The notes under the pieces: model-generated
Told to the model about the DNA's origin: nothing
Databases searched by the model: none
What the model saw: the letters and a program-made list of their open reading frames with translations, nothing else
Position numbers and translations under genes: made by a program
Virus record (IMG/VR): IMGVR_UViG_3300025030_000250
Location: 1 to 39,496 of that record
Source: a virus
Reading direction: 5' to 3' (one strand)
Length of the DNA: 39,496 nucleotides
Shown here: positions 32,144-38,425 of the stretch, in pieces
How the letters are laid out: the number at the start of each line of letters is the position of its first letter
Position numbering within the stretch: position 1 is the first letter of the stretch

Positions 32144-33015
32144 TCATTCCTCACAGCCAAATCCGCGCCCAGACCCGCGAGATTTACGATGCCGGCGGAC
32201 TACCGAAAGGCCAAAAAACCGGCTGGCCTTCCGTGGACGCGCTCTACACCGTCGGCATGCACCAATTCACCATGATCACCGGGACGCCCTCGAGCGGAAA
32301 ATCAGAATGGCTCGACGCGCTCATGGTGAACCTCGCCAAGGCGGAGGAATGGCGATTTTTCATTTACTCACCGGAGAATCAGCCGCTCGCGCTGCATCAC
32401 TCAAAGATCATCGAAAAGTATTCTGGCAGGCCGTTTAATCCTGGGCCGACGCCCCGCATAGAACCGGACGAATTTGAAGAGGCCGAGGATTGGATGGAAG
32501 GAAAATTCCACTTCTGCAAACCTGATCGCCCGGAAATGGAATCGATATTGGTTGAGGCGATCAACCGCATTTGCCGCCCAGGGGCAGGCTATAAAACCGG
32601 CGTTGTCATCGATCCGTGGAATTACCTCGAACATCACCGGCCAGCGTTTCAGTCTGAAACCGAATACGTGAGCGATTGCCTGAGCCGTGTTATTGAGCGT
32701 GTGCGGGAGTATCCTGTACACCTGTGGCTTGTGGCGCATCCCAACAAACAGATCCAGCGCAAGGACGGCACCTATGCCGTGCCGACCCCGAGAGACATTT
32801 CCGGAAGCGCGCATTTTTGGAACAAATCAGACAACTGCATTACCGTGTGGCGCAGCAAGGAGGAACACGACCGAGAGGTCCAAATTCACGTGCAAAAAAT
32901 CAGATGGAAACACATGGGAAAAATGGGTATCGCGAAACTGGATTACGATTTGGTCACCGGGCGTTACCGCGAGCAATTGAAAGCAGCGAATTATTACGAA
33001 AAGAGGGAAGCATGA
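32140..33015 (+). CDS. DnaB/Twinkle-like replicative helicase
   Basis: A 291-residue RecA-fold helicase without a primase domain; ATG overlaps the initiator's end. Walker A is GTPSSGKS (48-55) and the Walker B-like strand is GVVIDPWNYLEH; LVAHPNKQIQ and TPRDISGSAHFWNKSDNCIT are the sensor and family-defining helicase segments. It should load at the origin through the initiator just upstream and unwind DNA. Confidence 0.85.
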   Translation: MIIPHSQIRAQTREIYDAGGLPKGQKTGWPSVDALYTVGMHQFTMITGTPSSGKSEWLDALMVNLAKAEEWRFFIYSPENQPLALHHSKIIEKYSGRPFNPGPTPRIEPDEFEEAEDWMEGKFHFCKPDRPEMESILVEAINRICRPGAGYKTGVVIDPWNYLEHHRPAFQSETEYVSDCLSRVIERVREYPVHLWLVAHPNKQIQRKDGTYAVPTPRDISGSAHFWNKSDNCITVWRSKEEHDREVQIHVQKIRWKHMGKMGIAKLDYDLVTGRYREQLKAANYYEKREA

Positions 33016-33182
33016 TCTGCGAAACCTGCGCGCTATCTCGCCCGAGCGGCGAAACGCGCTTTGATCTACCTGCGCCGTGGCTGTATTGTGCGCTACTGAA
33101 ATCGTGGGAGTATCGCTCGCCGTTTATGCCGTGCAAATTTTCGCCGTCGCGATACGAGGAAAAAAAGGAGGTGAAGAAGTGA
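33012..33182 (+). CDS. small Cys protein
   Basis: A 56-residue protein overlapping the helicase stop (ATGA). Cys3-x2-Cys6 (ICETCALSR) and two later cysteines suggest a zinc site; basic tail EEKKEVKK. A long AAAAAAAGGAGG tract in its end is the ribosome site of the next gene. Confidence 0.6.
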   Translation: MICETCALSRPSGETRFDLPAPWLYCALLKSWEYRSPFMPCKFSPSRYEEKKEVKK

Positions 33183-33358
33183 AACTCACCCCCCTCGAGC
33201 GCGCGGCAATGCGAGTCTGGCGTGCGCGCAATGCGTCCGGAATCAGCGAGCGATTTTTTGCCGTTGACGCTACGTGCAACTGCGCTAGGTGCAGTTCGGT
33301 GCGCGCGCTCAAGCGGGCGTGCGAGGATCATGCTGCGATGAAGAGGAGGGCGAAATGA
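33179..33358 (+). CDS. small Cys-rich basic protein
   Basis: A 59-residue protein with GTG start placed 6 bp after AAGGAGG. DATCNCARCSSVRALKRACE gives a CxCxxC cluster. Overlaps its neighbours by 4 nt on each side. Possibly DNA-binding; not recognised. Confidence 0.55.
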   Translation: MKLTPLERAAMRVWRARNASGISERFFAVDATCNCARCSSVRALKRACEDHAAMKRRAK

Positions 33359-33624
33359 TGGAAACTGAACCGCTGTTTCCAGAGATTGCAATTCAGAATG
33401 TCTCCGGCGAAATTCTTCCGCCGCGACCGAATGCGTGTGGCGAACCATTTTCGTTACTCGCGTACTGGCCGCGTGGCGGGTATTGGAAAATACACTACCC
33501 ACTAGGTTTTTTTTCAGCGACGGACGCTAGGATTCGCAAATATGCAGAGGATTTGCAGGCGAAAGGATGGACACATATTCACATCATGCGCCTGCCATCA
33601 CTCGGGCCGTGGGCGGAAAAATGA
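33355..33624 (+). CDS. hypothetical protein
   Basis: An 89-residue protein starting at tandem ATG codons. ACGEPFSLLAYWPRGGYWKI and ATDARIRKYAEDLQAKGWTH look like a small alpha/beta domain. The stop overlaps the next start. No function recognised. Confidence 0.55.
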   Translation: MMETEPLFPEIAIQNVSGEILPPRPNACGEPFSLLAYWPRGGYWKIHYPLGFFSATDARIRKYAEDLQAKGWTHIHIMRLPSLGPWAEK

Positions 33625-33938
33625 CCTACGCCCGCCGCCGCGACGCGAACCAAGGCGAGATCGAGTCCGCATTTCGCCAGTTGCTTGGCGATCACGTTAC
33701 CGATTCGAGCGCATGGGCTGGGGGCGCCGGCGATTTATTTCTAAGTTTCGGCGGCGAATTCAGGGACGCATTCTGCTGTTTCGCGGAGATCAAGATCGAC
33801 GACAAGGCGACGTACACCGCGCACCAGATCAGATTCCGCAATCGACATCCGGGCACGACGCGAAGGATTGAGACCGTGGATGAGGCGATAGAATACGCGA
33901 GGTGGATCAGGGCGAAGGTGAAGAAGTTGGCAGTTTAA
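33621..33938 (+). CDS. VRR-NUC-like nuclease
   Basis: A 105-residue protein, start ATG 33621 set by the 4-nt overlap. GEIESAFRQLLGD, GGAGDLFLSF, CFAEIKIDDKATYTAHQIRF show the E...GD...E-x-K...Q pattern of PD-(D/E)XK nucleases of the VRR-NUC kind, often junction-resolving in phage replication modules. The motif spacing is tighter than usual, so the call is moderate. Confidence 0.6.
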   Translation: MTYARRRDANQGEIESAFRQLLGDHVTDSSAWAGGAGDLFLSFGGEFRDAFCCFAEIKIDDKATYTAHQIRFRNRHPGTTRRIETVDEAIEYARWIRAKVKKLAV

Positions 33939-33953
33939 CCATAGGAGACAATC

Positions 33954-34301
33954 ATGCAAAAAGCGACAGTCGAAAATATCGTTGAAAGGGTTGGAGAACA
34001 GTTGGGGCGTGACGGTGGGCAGACAGTCATCAACATATCGAGCGAAGGCATTTCCGCAATCGGAAAAGGTATGCACTTGACCGAGATTCGCAACGCGATA
34101 CCGCAGCTCGAGGCCGCGTGCAATCGCGCGATCGAAGTGAACGACGAATTTACCCATCTGTGCAAGCTGATCGCGCTAAAAGGCGGAACCGATCCGGGCG
34201 TGTTGAAAACGTTCATCACCGCGCGATGCAATGATCGTGTGATGAAAACCGAGGCAAAGGCCGAGCAGCTTCAAATTCTATTTTCTGAAATCAGCGACTA
34301 G
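33954..34301 (+). CDS. hypothetical replication-region protein
   Basis: A 115-residue protein preceded by ATAGGAGACAATC. The helical pattern with RAIEVNDEFTHLCKLIALKG and DPGVLKTFITARCND resembles small phage proteins with a 'GxDPxVLK' helix. Role not known. Confidence 0.5.
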   Translation: MQKATVENIVERVGEQLGRDGGQTVINISSEGISAIGKGMHLTEIRNAIPQLEAACNRAIEVNDEFTHLCKLIALKGGTDPGVLKTFITARCNDRVMKTEAKAEQLQILFSEISD

Positions 34302-34302
34302 G

Positions 34303-34497
34303 GTGACGATGTTGCAGCGCGGAGATCGGGTTCGGCTATTGCCAGCCGGGCAGCGGACTGTGACGAAACGACTCCGTGATCGCACCGGAACGGTGGAAGG
34401 ATTTGCTCGTAATCGCCAATGCGTGTGGGTGAGGTGGGACGGGCGGCGGACCGCGGAATCGTGGCACATGGATTTTATCGCGAGGATGAGAAAATGA
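34303..34497 (+). CDS. small KOW/SH3-like protein
   Basis: A 64-residue protein with GTG 34303 or ATG 34309 as start. GDRVRLLPAGQ, RTGTVEGFARNRQCVWVRWD, AESWHMDFI form the compact barrel pattern seen repeatedly in phage accessory proteins. Start of the last gene overlaps its stop. Confidence 0.6.
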   Translation: MTMLQRGDRVRLLPAGQRTVTKRLRDRTGTVEGFARNRQCVWVRWDGRRTAESWHMDFIARMRK

Positions 34498-34697
34498 AGA
34501 ACCACGGCAAAGGCCGGAGCATCAACATTACCAGCGAATTCGCCACGCACGTGAATCGCTGGAAAACGGAACTATCGGCTACCCCGACCAAGGTGCCGAA
34601 CACGTTCGAGCCGCTCAAATCTTGGCCGGCTGTGCCACATCCCAGGCAGGCCGAGCTTGATCAGTTTCGCCAGACGCCGAGCAGGCCGGTAGACTGA
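34494..34697 (+). CDS. hypothetical protein, last of replication operon
   Basis: A 67-residue polar protein (ATGA overlap). No motif seen. A transcription terminator follows 60 bp downstream. Confidence 0.5.
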   Translation: MKNHGKGRSINITSEFATHVNRWKTELSATPTKVPNTFEPLKSWPAVPHPRQAELDQFRQTPSRPVD

Positions 34698-34703
34698 CCA
34701 CCC

Positions 34704-34793
34704 CTACCCTGCCGAGCCGGTCCCCTCCTCCTCCTCCGGTGTTGACGCAGGGTAGTTTGCCCCGAACCGTTTAGTCGCTCGGGGCTTTTTTAT
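34704..34793 (+). terminator. intrinsic terminator of replication operon
   Basis: GCCCCGA (34759-34765) and TCGGGGC (34779-34785) form a 7-bp GC stem followed directly by TTTTTTATT. Just before it CTACCCTG (34704-34711) pairs with CAGGGTAG (34748-34755) around a C-rich tract. The T-run is only on the plus side, so it serves the rightward operon. Confidence 0.88.
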
Positions 34794-34899
34794 TGACAGG
34801 CTTTGTTGGCGGGTAGTAATGCAGGGGGGAGCCGGCAAGCGCGGCAAAATCGTCTGCTAATTCGCGCGCCACCCTGCCGCCTAGGTGCCATACGAGGAT

Positions 34900-35091
34900 T
34901 CATGGTTTCCTCCCCCACGTTGGATTACCCACGGGTTTTCCTGGCGCCACGACAAATGCCTCTGGGAGCAGCCAAATACCGCCCAGAAGCTGTGCGCCTG
35001 GGATCCTGCCAGTAGCGCACAGGGTCCGCAGGCGGCGCGCTCCTAGGCCTGGTTTCGCGGCCTGGGTGGTGGTGATTAGGTCGGTGGTCAT
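34900..35091 (-). CDS. Xis/MerR-like HTH protein
   Basis: A 63-residue minus-strand protein. DLITTTQAAKPGLGARRLRT then LCATGRIPGAQLLGGIWLLP is the winged-helix pattern of excisionase and MerR-like small DNA-binding proteins. It ends the accessory operon and overlaps the coiled-coil gene before it. With no integrase in the window, it is more likely a regulator than an excisionase. Confidence 0.65.
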   Translation of the reverse strand: MTTDLITTTQAAKPGLGARRLRTLCATGRIPGAQLLGGIWLLPEAFVVAPGKPVGNPTWGRKP

Positions 35092-35393
35092 GATTGCCCC
35101 TTGGCGAGTGCGGCGCGGGCTTGCGCCATCATTGGCGAGTCGCTAGGATTTGCTTGCTGATCCCGGATGCGCTCGAAATGCGACAAGCATCGCCGCAGAG
35201 CTGCCACCAGTTCCGCATTGCTGGCGCGCAGACGGTCAATCTCGCGCCCGTTCGATGTCGCCTGCGCCATGAGCGCGCTATTCAGGTCTGCAACCGTTTT
35301 GCGCAGTCTGTCGATCTCAACTGCGAGCAGCGGCAATCGCTGAATGGCGTACTCGCCGATGGCCGGCGATATGCGGCGGTCTATTGTGGTCAT
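35088..35393 (-). CDS. coiled-coil protein
   Basis: A 101-residue protein; ATG 35393 is preferred because CAGGAG lies 6 bp before it, unlike longer frames upstream. Helical throughout (LPLLAVEIDRLRKTVADLNS, EIDRLRASNAELVAALRRCL), a classic leucine-heptad coil. Partner unknown. Confidence 0.6.
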   Translation of the reverse strand: MTTIDRRISPAIGEYAIQRLPLLAVEIDRLRKTVADLNSALMAQATSNGREIDRLRASNAELVAALRRCLSHFERIRDQQANPSDSPMMAQARAALAKGQS

Positions 35394-35767
35394 GATGTAC
35401 TCCTGTTGCGCCCGTCGGCGCGTTGATTGCGATATCCGGCAGCGCGTCCGCTGCCTGCCGTCCCCGCCTGAGTGTCCACGTCGCCAGGCGGTCACGGTCA
35501 GCCCTGGCCTACCACGTCTGGGGATTGCGATCCTCCCCACTCGGCGCACTCTCGCCCGGGTGGACTACCTGCCACCGATCAGGTGCCCGATACACGCCTC
35601 GGAGCCGGGCGACCCGGATTAACGGGCGTGTTTCGGCGCCGGCTGGCGCGCGGGATACCCGCCGCCAGCCCGACTACGCGCAGGGGCCGGCGGCGTGTTG
35701 CGTGCTACCGCAAGCGCTGCTGCACGCTGTGCCCTGGGTAGTGTCCAGAGTGGTGACCACTGAGCCA
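35394..35767. other. 374-bp intergenic region with strong hairpin
   Basis: No convincing gene on either strand. On the accessory-operon transcript it separates the Csx16-like gene from the coiled-coil gene. The clearest element is a GC-rich hairpin at 35641-35670 (outer arms GGCTGGCG and CGCCAGCC, inner CGGG/CCCG). It could be a processing or termination element or a remnant of a deleted gene; no T-run follows. Confidence 0.4.
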
Positions 35768-36079
35768 TTATTCGGCCTCCTGGTTATCACCAGTCGGCCC
35801 GACTGGCAGGGACTGCACGCAATACCGGCGCAGGATCGCGCCGGCGGAATCCATTTCAGCGGGCGTCAGATCGCGCCCGCGCTGCTCGGGCTGTAGCCCC
35901 GGCAGGTCGATGCTCGTAACAGTGCCCGCCTCCGCGGCTAGCGCCAGAGGCAGCACGCCGATCACGTCGCGCCCGCGGACTAGATCGGGCGTAGCGTGCG
36001 CCACGACCTCGCCCGTGATGCCGCGCGCGGCGAGCCAGGCCACGACGCCTGGATGCCGGCTGATGATCAGCCAGGTCAT
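35768..36079 (-). CDS. csx16: Csx16-family protein (VVA1548), candidate anti-type III CRISPR ring nuclease
   Basis: A 103-residue protein; ATG 36079 overlaps the stop of the gene before it. It carries the family signature: TWLIISRHPGVVAWLAARGI at the start (SRHPG 7-11), a His in EVVAHATPDLV (about 28), VIGVLPLALAAE (39-50) and PEQRGRDLTPAEM (64-76). Csx16 proteins occur beside type III CRISPR-Cas genes and have been linked to removal of cyclic oligoadenylate second messengers. In a phage such an activity would switch off the host alarm, as the AcrIII-1 ring nuclease does. The gene sits among small accessory genes and not with any cas gene. Function inferred from family. Confidence 0.75.
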   Translation of the reverse strand: MTWLIISRHPGVVAWLAARGITGEVVAHATPDLVRGRDVIGVLPLALAAEAGTVTSIDLPGLQPEQRGRDLTPAEMDSAGAILRRYCVQSLPVGPTGDNQEAE

Positions 36080-36291
36080 CGCGATTCCCGGGTGGCTCGC
36101 CGCGTCTCGTTGTCCAGCACCCCGAAAAAGCGCTCGACGGCGTCGGTCGCGATGGCGCGCTGGCGATTGACTATCGCCATGTGGGCGACGCAGTCGATCA
36201 ACGCATCCGGGGGCAGCCCACGGTACGATACGGCAATCGCCGCGTGGCATCCGCGCAGGGTGCGTAGCAGTTGTTGCTCACCGACTCTCAT
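36076..36291 (-). CDS. hypothetical accessory protein
   Basis: A 71-residue helical protein with a strong ribosome site (CAGGAGGGGTCGAA). RVGEQQLLRTLRGCHAAIAV and MAIVNRQRAIATDAVERFFG. It is the gene immediately before the Csx16-like gene and overlaps it, so the two are co-translated and may act together. No known family recognised. Confidence 0.55.
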   Translation of the reverse strand: MRVGEQQLLRTLRGCHAAIAVSYRGLPPDALIDCVAHMAIVNRQRAIATDAVERFFGVLDNETRRATRESR

Positions 36292-36590
36292 TTCGACCCC
36301 TCCTGTATCAGCCGGCGCAGTTCGGCGCGCTCGGCAGTGTTGAGCGGCTGGACGCCGCTGGTTCCGAGCCGCACGATTTCCTCGCGCGACTCGTCGAAAT
36401 CTCCTGCGCATACGTACTCGGCGCAGGCAGACAGGGTGTCGCCTGCGCTGGTGGCCTGGCACTGGTCGTCCCAGACCACGAACGGGCCCGACCGGATGTT
36501 GACCGATCTGGGCGTCGGCCGGGCGAGGCCGACGGCGACCAGTTGACCGGTCGAGTCCGGCCGGAAAACGGTGCATGGAGCGGCTTTCAT
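36288..36590 (-). CDS. hypothetical accessory protein
   Basis: A 100-residue acidic protein after a G-rich ribosome site (GAGGGGGGTTAAA). The first half is strand-rich (SGPFVVWDDQCQATSAGDTL), the second helical (SREEIVRLGTSGVQPLNTAE). The stop overlaps the next gene. A diverged copy of the operon's repeated leader lies upstream. Confidence 0.55.
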   Translation of the reverse strand: MKAAPCTVFRPDSTGQLVAVGLARPTPRSVNIRSGPFVVWDDQCQATSAGDTLSACAEYVCAGDFDESREEIVRLGTSGVQPLNTAERAELRRLIQEGSK

Positions 36591-36635
36591 TTTAACCCCC
36601 CTCAGGCTTTCAGTTGCGAGTGGCCGACTCGCTGC

Positions 36636-36674
36636 GGTATTCCGAGGCCCACCCGCTAGGATGGGCAGGGGAAT
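36636..36674 (-). repeat. repeated leader, diverged copy E
   Basis: Matches the second half of the leader found between the neighbouring genes (GGTATTCCGAGGCCC and GGGCAGGGGAAT kept, the middle changed but still able to pair as CCCACCCGC / ATGGG). It begins at the stop of the gene upstream, as the other copies do. Confidence 0.6.
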
Positions 36675-36874
36675 CAGAGATCGAAATCCTCTACTATTCT
36701 TACCCCCTGAGCATTCAGAGGTTTAGACGCGAATCTAGCGTGATCCGCGCTAAAAATCTGAATGGATGTCACGCCTGCGCCATGGCGTGACACCTGCCCC
36801 GTACACCCTGAGTACTCCCTGCGGTGCAGGGCGGCCGCCAGGATCTGGCGCGGGCTGCGATTCGGATTGCTCAT
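36674..36874 (-). CDS. small accessory protein, leader-linked
   Basis: A 66-residue protein with ribosome site GAGGAGTAAAAC. The last leader bases and first codons (22 bp, 36865-36886) are identical to those of the gene starting at 37789, so both proteins begin MSN. Sequence SPRQILAAALHRREYSGCTG, then GVTSIQIFSADHARFASKPL; no known family. Confidence 0.5.
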   Translation of the reverse strand: MSNPNRSPRQILAAALHRREYSGCTGQVSRHGAGVTSIQIFSADHARFASKPLNAQGVRIVEDFDL

Positions 36875-36891
36875 GTTTTACTCCTCAGTTT

Positions 36892-36953
36892 GCCGGTCAT
36901 CCCGCCGGCGGTCGGGTATTCCGAGGCCCCCGCGCGAGCAGGGGCAGGGGAAT
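36892..36953 (-). repeat. repeated leader, short copy C
   Basis: A 62-bp form of the leader, without the 68-nt inner element of copies A and B. On the transcript strand it gives a GC hairpin (GCCCC ... GGGGC) followed by a second stem (GCCGG ... CCGGC) just upstream of the ribosome site of the 36874 gene. Confidence 0.75.
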
Positions 36954-37136
36954 CTACTCCTCGACGTCGGCGAATGTTACTCTGGCATATTCCTGCCACA
37001 CGCCGTCAACGAGGTGTGACAAAATGGCCGTGCCTGAGATGCACGGCGCCATGAAGGCCGCGCGTGCAGCCTCATCCGCCGTGCGATACTCGCGGATCAT
37101 TCCATCCGCGATGTTGTCAGTAATCCTGTACTCCAT
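36954..37136 (-). CDS. small acidic accessory protein
   Basis: A 60-residue protein after AGGAGAACTCC. EYRITDNIADGMIREYRTAD then AARAAFMAPC, ILSHLVDGVWQEYARVTFAD resembles short phage proteins with a repeated strand-helix pattern. Ends exactly where leader C begins. Confidence 0.55.
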   Translation of the reverse strand: MEYRITDNIADGMIREYRTADEAARAAFMAPCISGTAILSHLVDGVWQEYARVTFADVEE

Positions 37137-37160
37137 GGAGTTCTCCTATTCTAGCTAGGC

Positions 37161-37294
37161 GCCGGTCGGCCCGCCGGCAGTCGGGTAACTCTGGCGGCTC
37201 GCCCTGAGTCTGTCAGGGCAGCGCTCCGATCGCTCGGACGGCTCTCGCCTGAGCCGCCATTCCGAGGCCCCCGCGCGAGCAGGGGCAGGGGAAT
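37161..37294 (-). repeat. repeated leader, long copy A (134 bp)
   Basis: Identical over 134 bp to copy B at 37426-37559. It consists of the short leader with a 68-nt insert (37192-37259) bounded by TGGCGGCTC and GAGCCGCCA, which pair, and containing hairpin GCCCTGA-5-TCAGGGC and a small CCGA/TCGG stem: a three-way-junction-like fold. It lies directly upstream of the 37136 gene on the transcript. Confidence 0.85.
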
Positions 37295-37407
37295 TAAAAT
37301 CTCCGAATTTTTTTGCCGGAAATCCTAACAAACTCCCCCCTCGCGTCGCGATAGACGGCGCGAATTAATCCGTCTAAGCACATCCGCATTCCAATGTACA
37401 TTTCCAT
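37294..37407 (-). CDS. 37-residue accessory protein
   Basis: A very short gene with a good ribosome site (GAGGAGATGAAATC): EMYIGMRMCLDGLIRAVYRD then GEFVRISGKKIRRF, a compact strand-rich basic peptide. It is bracketed by leader copies A and B, which supports it as real. Confidence 0.55.
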   Translation of the reverse strand: MEMYIGMRMCLDGLIRAVYRDARGEFVRISGKKIRRF

Positions 37408-37425
37408 GATTTCATCTCCTCGTTC

Positions 37426-37559
37426 GCCGGTCGGCCCGCCGGCAGTCGGGTAACTCTGGCGGCTCGCCCTGAGTCTGTCAGGGCAGCGCTCCGATCGCTC
37501 GGACGGCTCTCGCCTGAGCCGCCATTCCGAGGCCCCCGCGCGAGCAGGGGCAGGGGAAT
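37426..37559 (-). repeat. repeated leader, long copy B (134 bp)
   Basis: Exact copy of 37161-37294, 265 bp away, in the same orientation. Ends next to the ribosome site (AACGAGGAG) of the 37407 gene and begins at the stop of the 37789 gene. Confidence 0.85.
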
Positions 37560-37789
37560 CAATCCCACAGGGGCGAGTTTCCCTGCGGGGCTTTGATGCC
37601 CCGCGCAAACCGATAATTGTCCAGTAGATTGTCCAGTAGATACTGGACATTCGGTTCGTGCCCGTGCCCGTGCCGGACTAACGCCGCCGTCAGCGCGGCG
37701 TGGATGTCGTTCTCCCGATAGTGGCTGACCATCGGGTCGCGCTGCGCTACGTCCAGCGCGGTGATTAGGTCCATGATTTGATTGCTCAT
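37559..37789 (-). CDS. small accessory protein, leader-linked
   Basis: A 76-residue protein preceded by AACGAGGAGTAAAAC, shared with the 36874 gene. SNQIMDLITALDVAQRDPMV, HALTAALVRHGHGHEPNVQY-like pattern, with QYLLDNLLDNYRFARGIKAP; mostly helical. Unknown function. Confidence 0.55.
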   Translation of the reverse strand: MSNQIMDLITALDVAQRDPMVSHYRENDIHAALTAALVRHGHGHEPNVQYLLDNLLDNYRFARGIKAPQGNSPLWD

Positions 37790-37805
37790 GTTTTACTCCT
37801 CGTTC

Positions 37806-37833
37806 GCCGGTCAGCCCGCCGGCGGTCGGGTAT
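37806..37833 (-). repeat. repeated leader, partial copy D
   Basis: The promoter-distal 28 bp of the leader (GCCGGTCAGCCCGCCGGC and GGTCGGGTAT) between the HNH gene and the 37789 gene; the CCGAGG-to-GGGGAAT half is absent. Confidence 0.7.
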
Positions 37834-38238
37834 CTACCTAAGCGCCGCGGCGACTGAGCCACGGCGGGAAATCAGTTCGCGCGCTTCGGCGCGCGGCAGA
37901 ACCCGACGCGCGGTCGTGCGCACATGCGCAGCGATCGCTACCGGATCGGCATCGTGGTTGAGATACTCGGCCACCGCGCGGGCGAATGCCGGGACTGACC
38001 GGGCACCGCGCGCGCTGTTGCAGCGGTGACACGCGCAGACCAGATTGGTCGGCGCGTTCATTCCGCCGCTGACATGCGGCGTCAGGTGGTCCAGCGTGAG
38101 CTTGGCGCCATCCTCCACGGTCGCGCCGCACCATACGCACGCGAGTCCGTCGCGGAGGTAAATTGCCAGGCGGGTTGACTGGCGGCACCAGTTCATCCCG
38201 GTCCAAGCGGCTTGGCGGAGGTTTTTTTTCGTGTTCAT
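37834..38238 (-). CDS. HNH endonuclease
   Basis: A 134-residue HNH protein: LACVWCGATVEDGAKLTLDH (first CxxC and the catalytic His), LTPHVSGGMNAPTNLVCACH, RCNSARGARS (Asn and second Cys pair). First gene of the accessory operon. Predicted transcription starts at or next to its ATG, so the mRNA may be leaderless. May be a homing enzyme or a packaging-associated HNH, though it is far from the terminase. Confidence 0.8.
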   Translation of the reverse strand: MNTKKNLRQAAWTGMNWCRQSTRLAIYLRDGLACVWCGATVEDGAKLTLDHLTPHVSGGMNAPTNLVCACHRCNSARGARSVPAFARAVAEYLNHDADPVAIAAHVRTTARRVLPRAEARELISRRGSVAAALR

Positions 38239-38244
38239 GAGTAC

Positions 38245-38273
38245 AATATAGTCCGATGGCGGAGCAAATACAA
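38245..38273 (-). promoter_or_regulatory. promoter of the accessory operon
   Basis: Minus strand TTGTAT (38273-38268), 17-bp spacer, TATATT (38250-38245). Transcription would start near 38238, the first base of the HNH ATG. Confidence 0.65.
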
Positions 38274-38316
38274 AATGAACGTTTCTATGCCGGTATAAGA
38301 ATAGTTTATGATGCGC

Positions 38317-38346
38317 TTGACAACGAGGAATCGAGGGGCGCAGAAT
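38317..38346 (+). promoter_or_regulatory. candidate promoter for the rightmost HNH gene
   Basis: TTGACA (38317-38322), 18-bp spacer, CAGAAT (38341-38346). The surrounding GCGCTTGACAACG (38313-38325) recurs at 31122-31134. A 16-codon frame (38365-38415) and a weak hairpin lie in the leader. Confidence 0.5.
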
Positions 38347-38425
38347 CTCGGCCGTAGTTCCGCGATGTACCCAGAGTGCCAGGCCGTGCTGCTACACGGT
38401 CCGGCCTCCCCTTAGCAGAGGGCAC

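Noticed and set aside
34900-35091. Excisionase as evidence of a lysogeny module
   Set aside because: No integrase, attachment site core or CI-like repressor could be found, so the HTH protein alone does not support temperate lifestyle.
37192-37259. tRNA-like cloverleaf in the leader insert
   Set aside because: Size and stems are reminiscent, but there is no T-loop motif, no anticodon arm of proper length and no acceptor end.
38365-38415. 16-codon leader peptide before the rightmost HNH gene
   Set aside because: No ribosome site and no attenuator-like codon run or T-tract; kept only as a note on the promoter.
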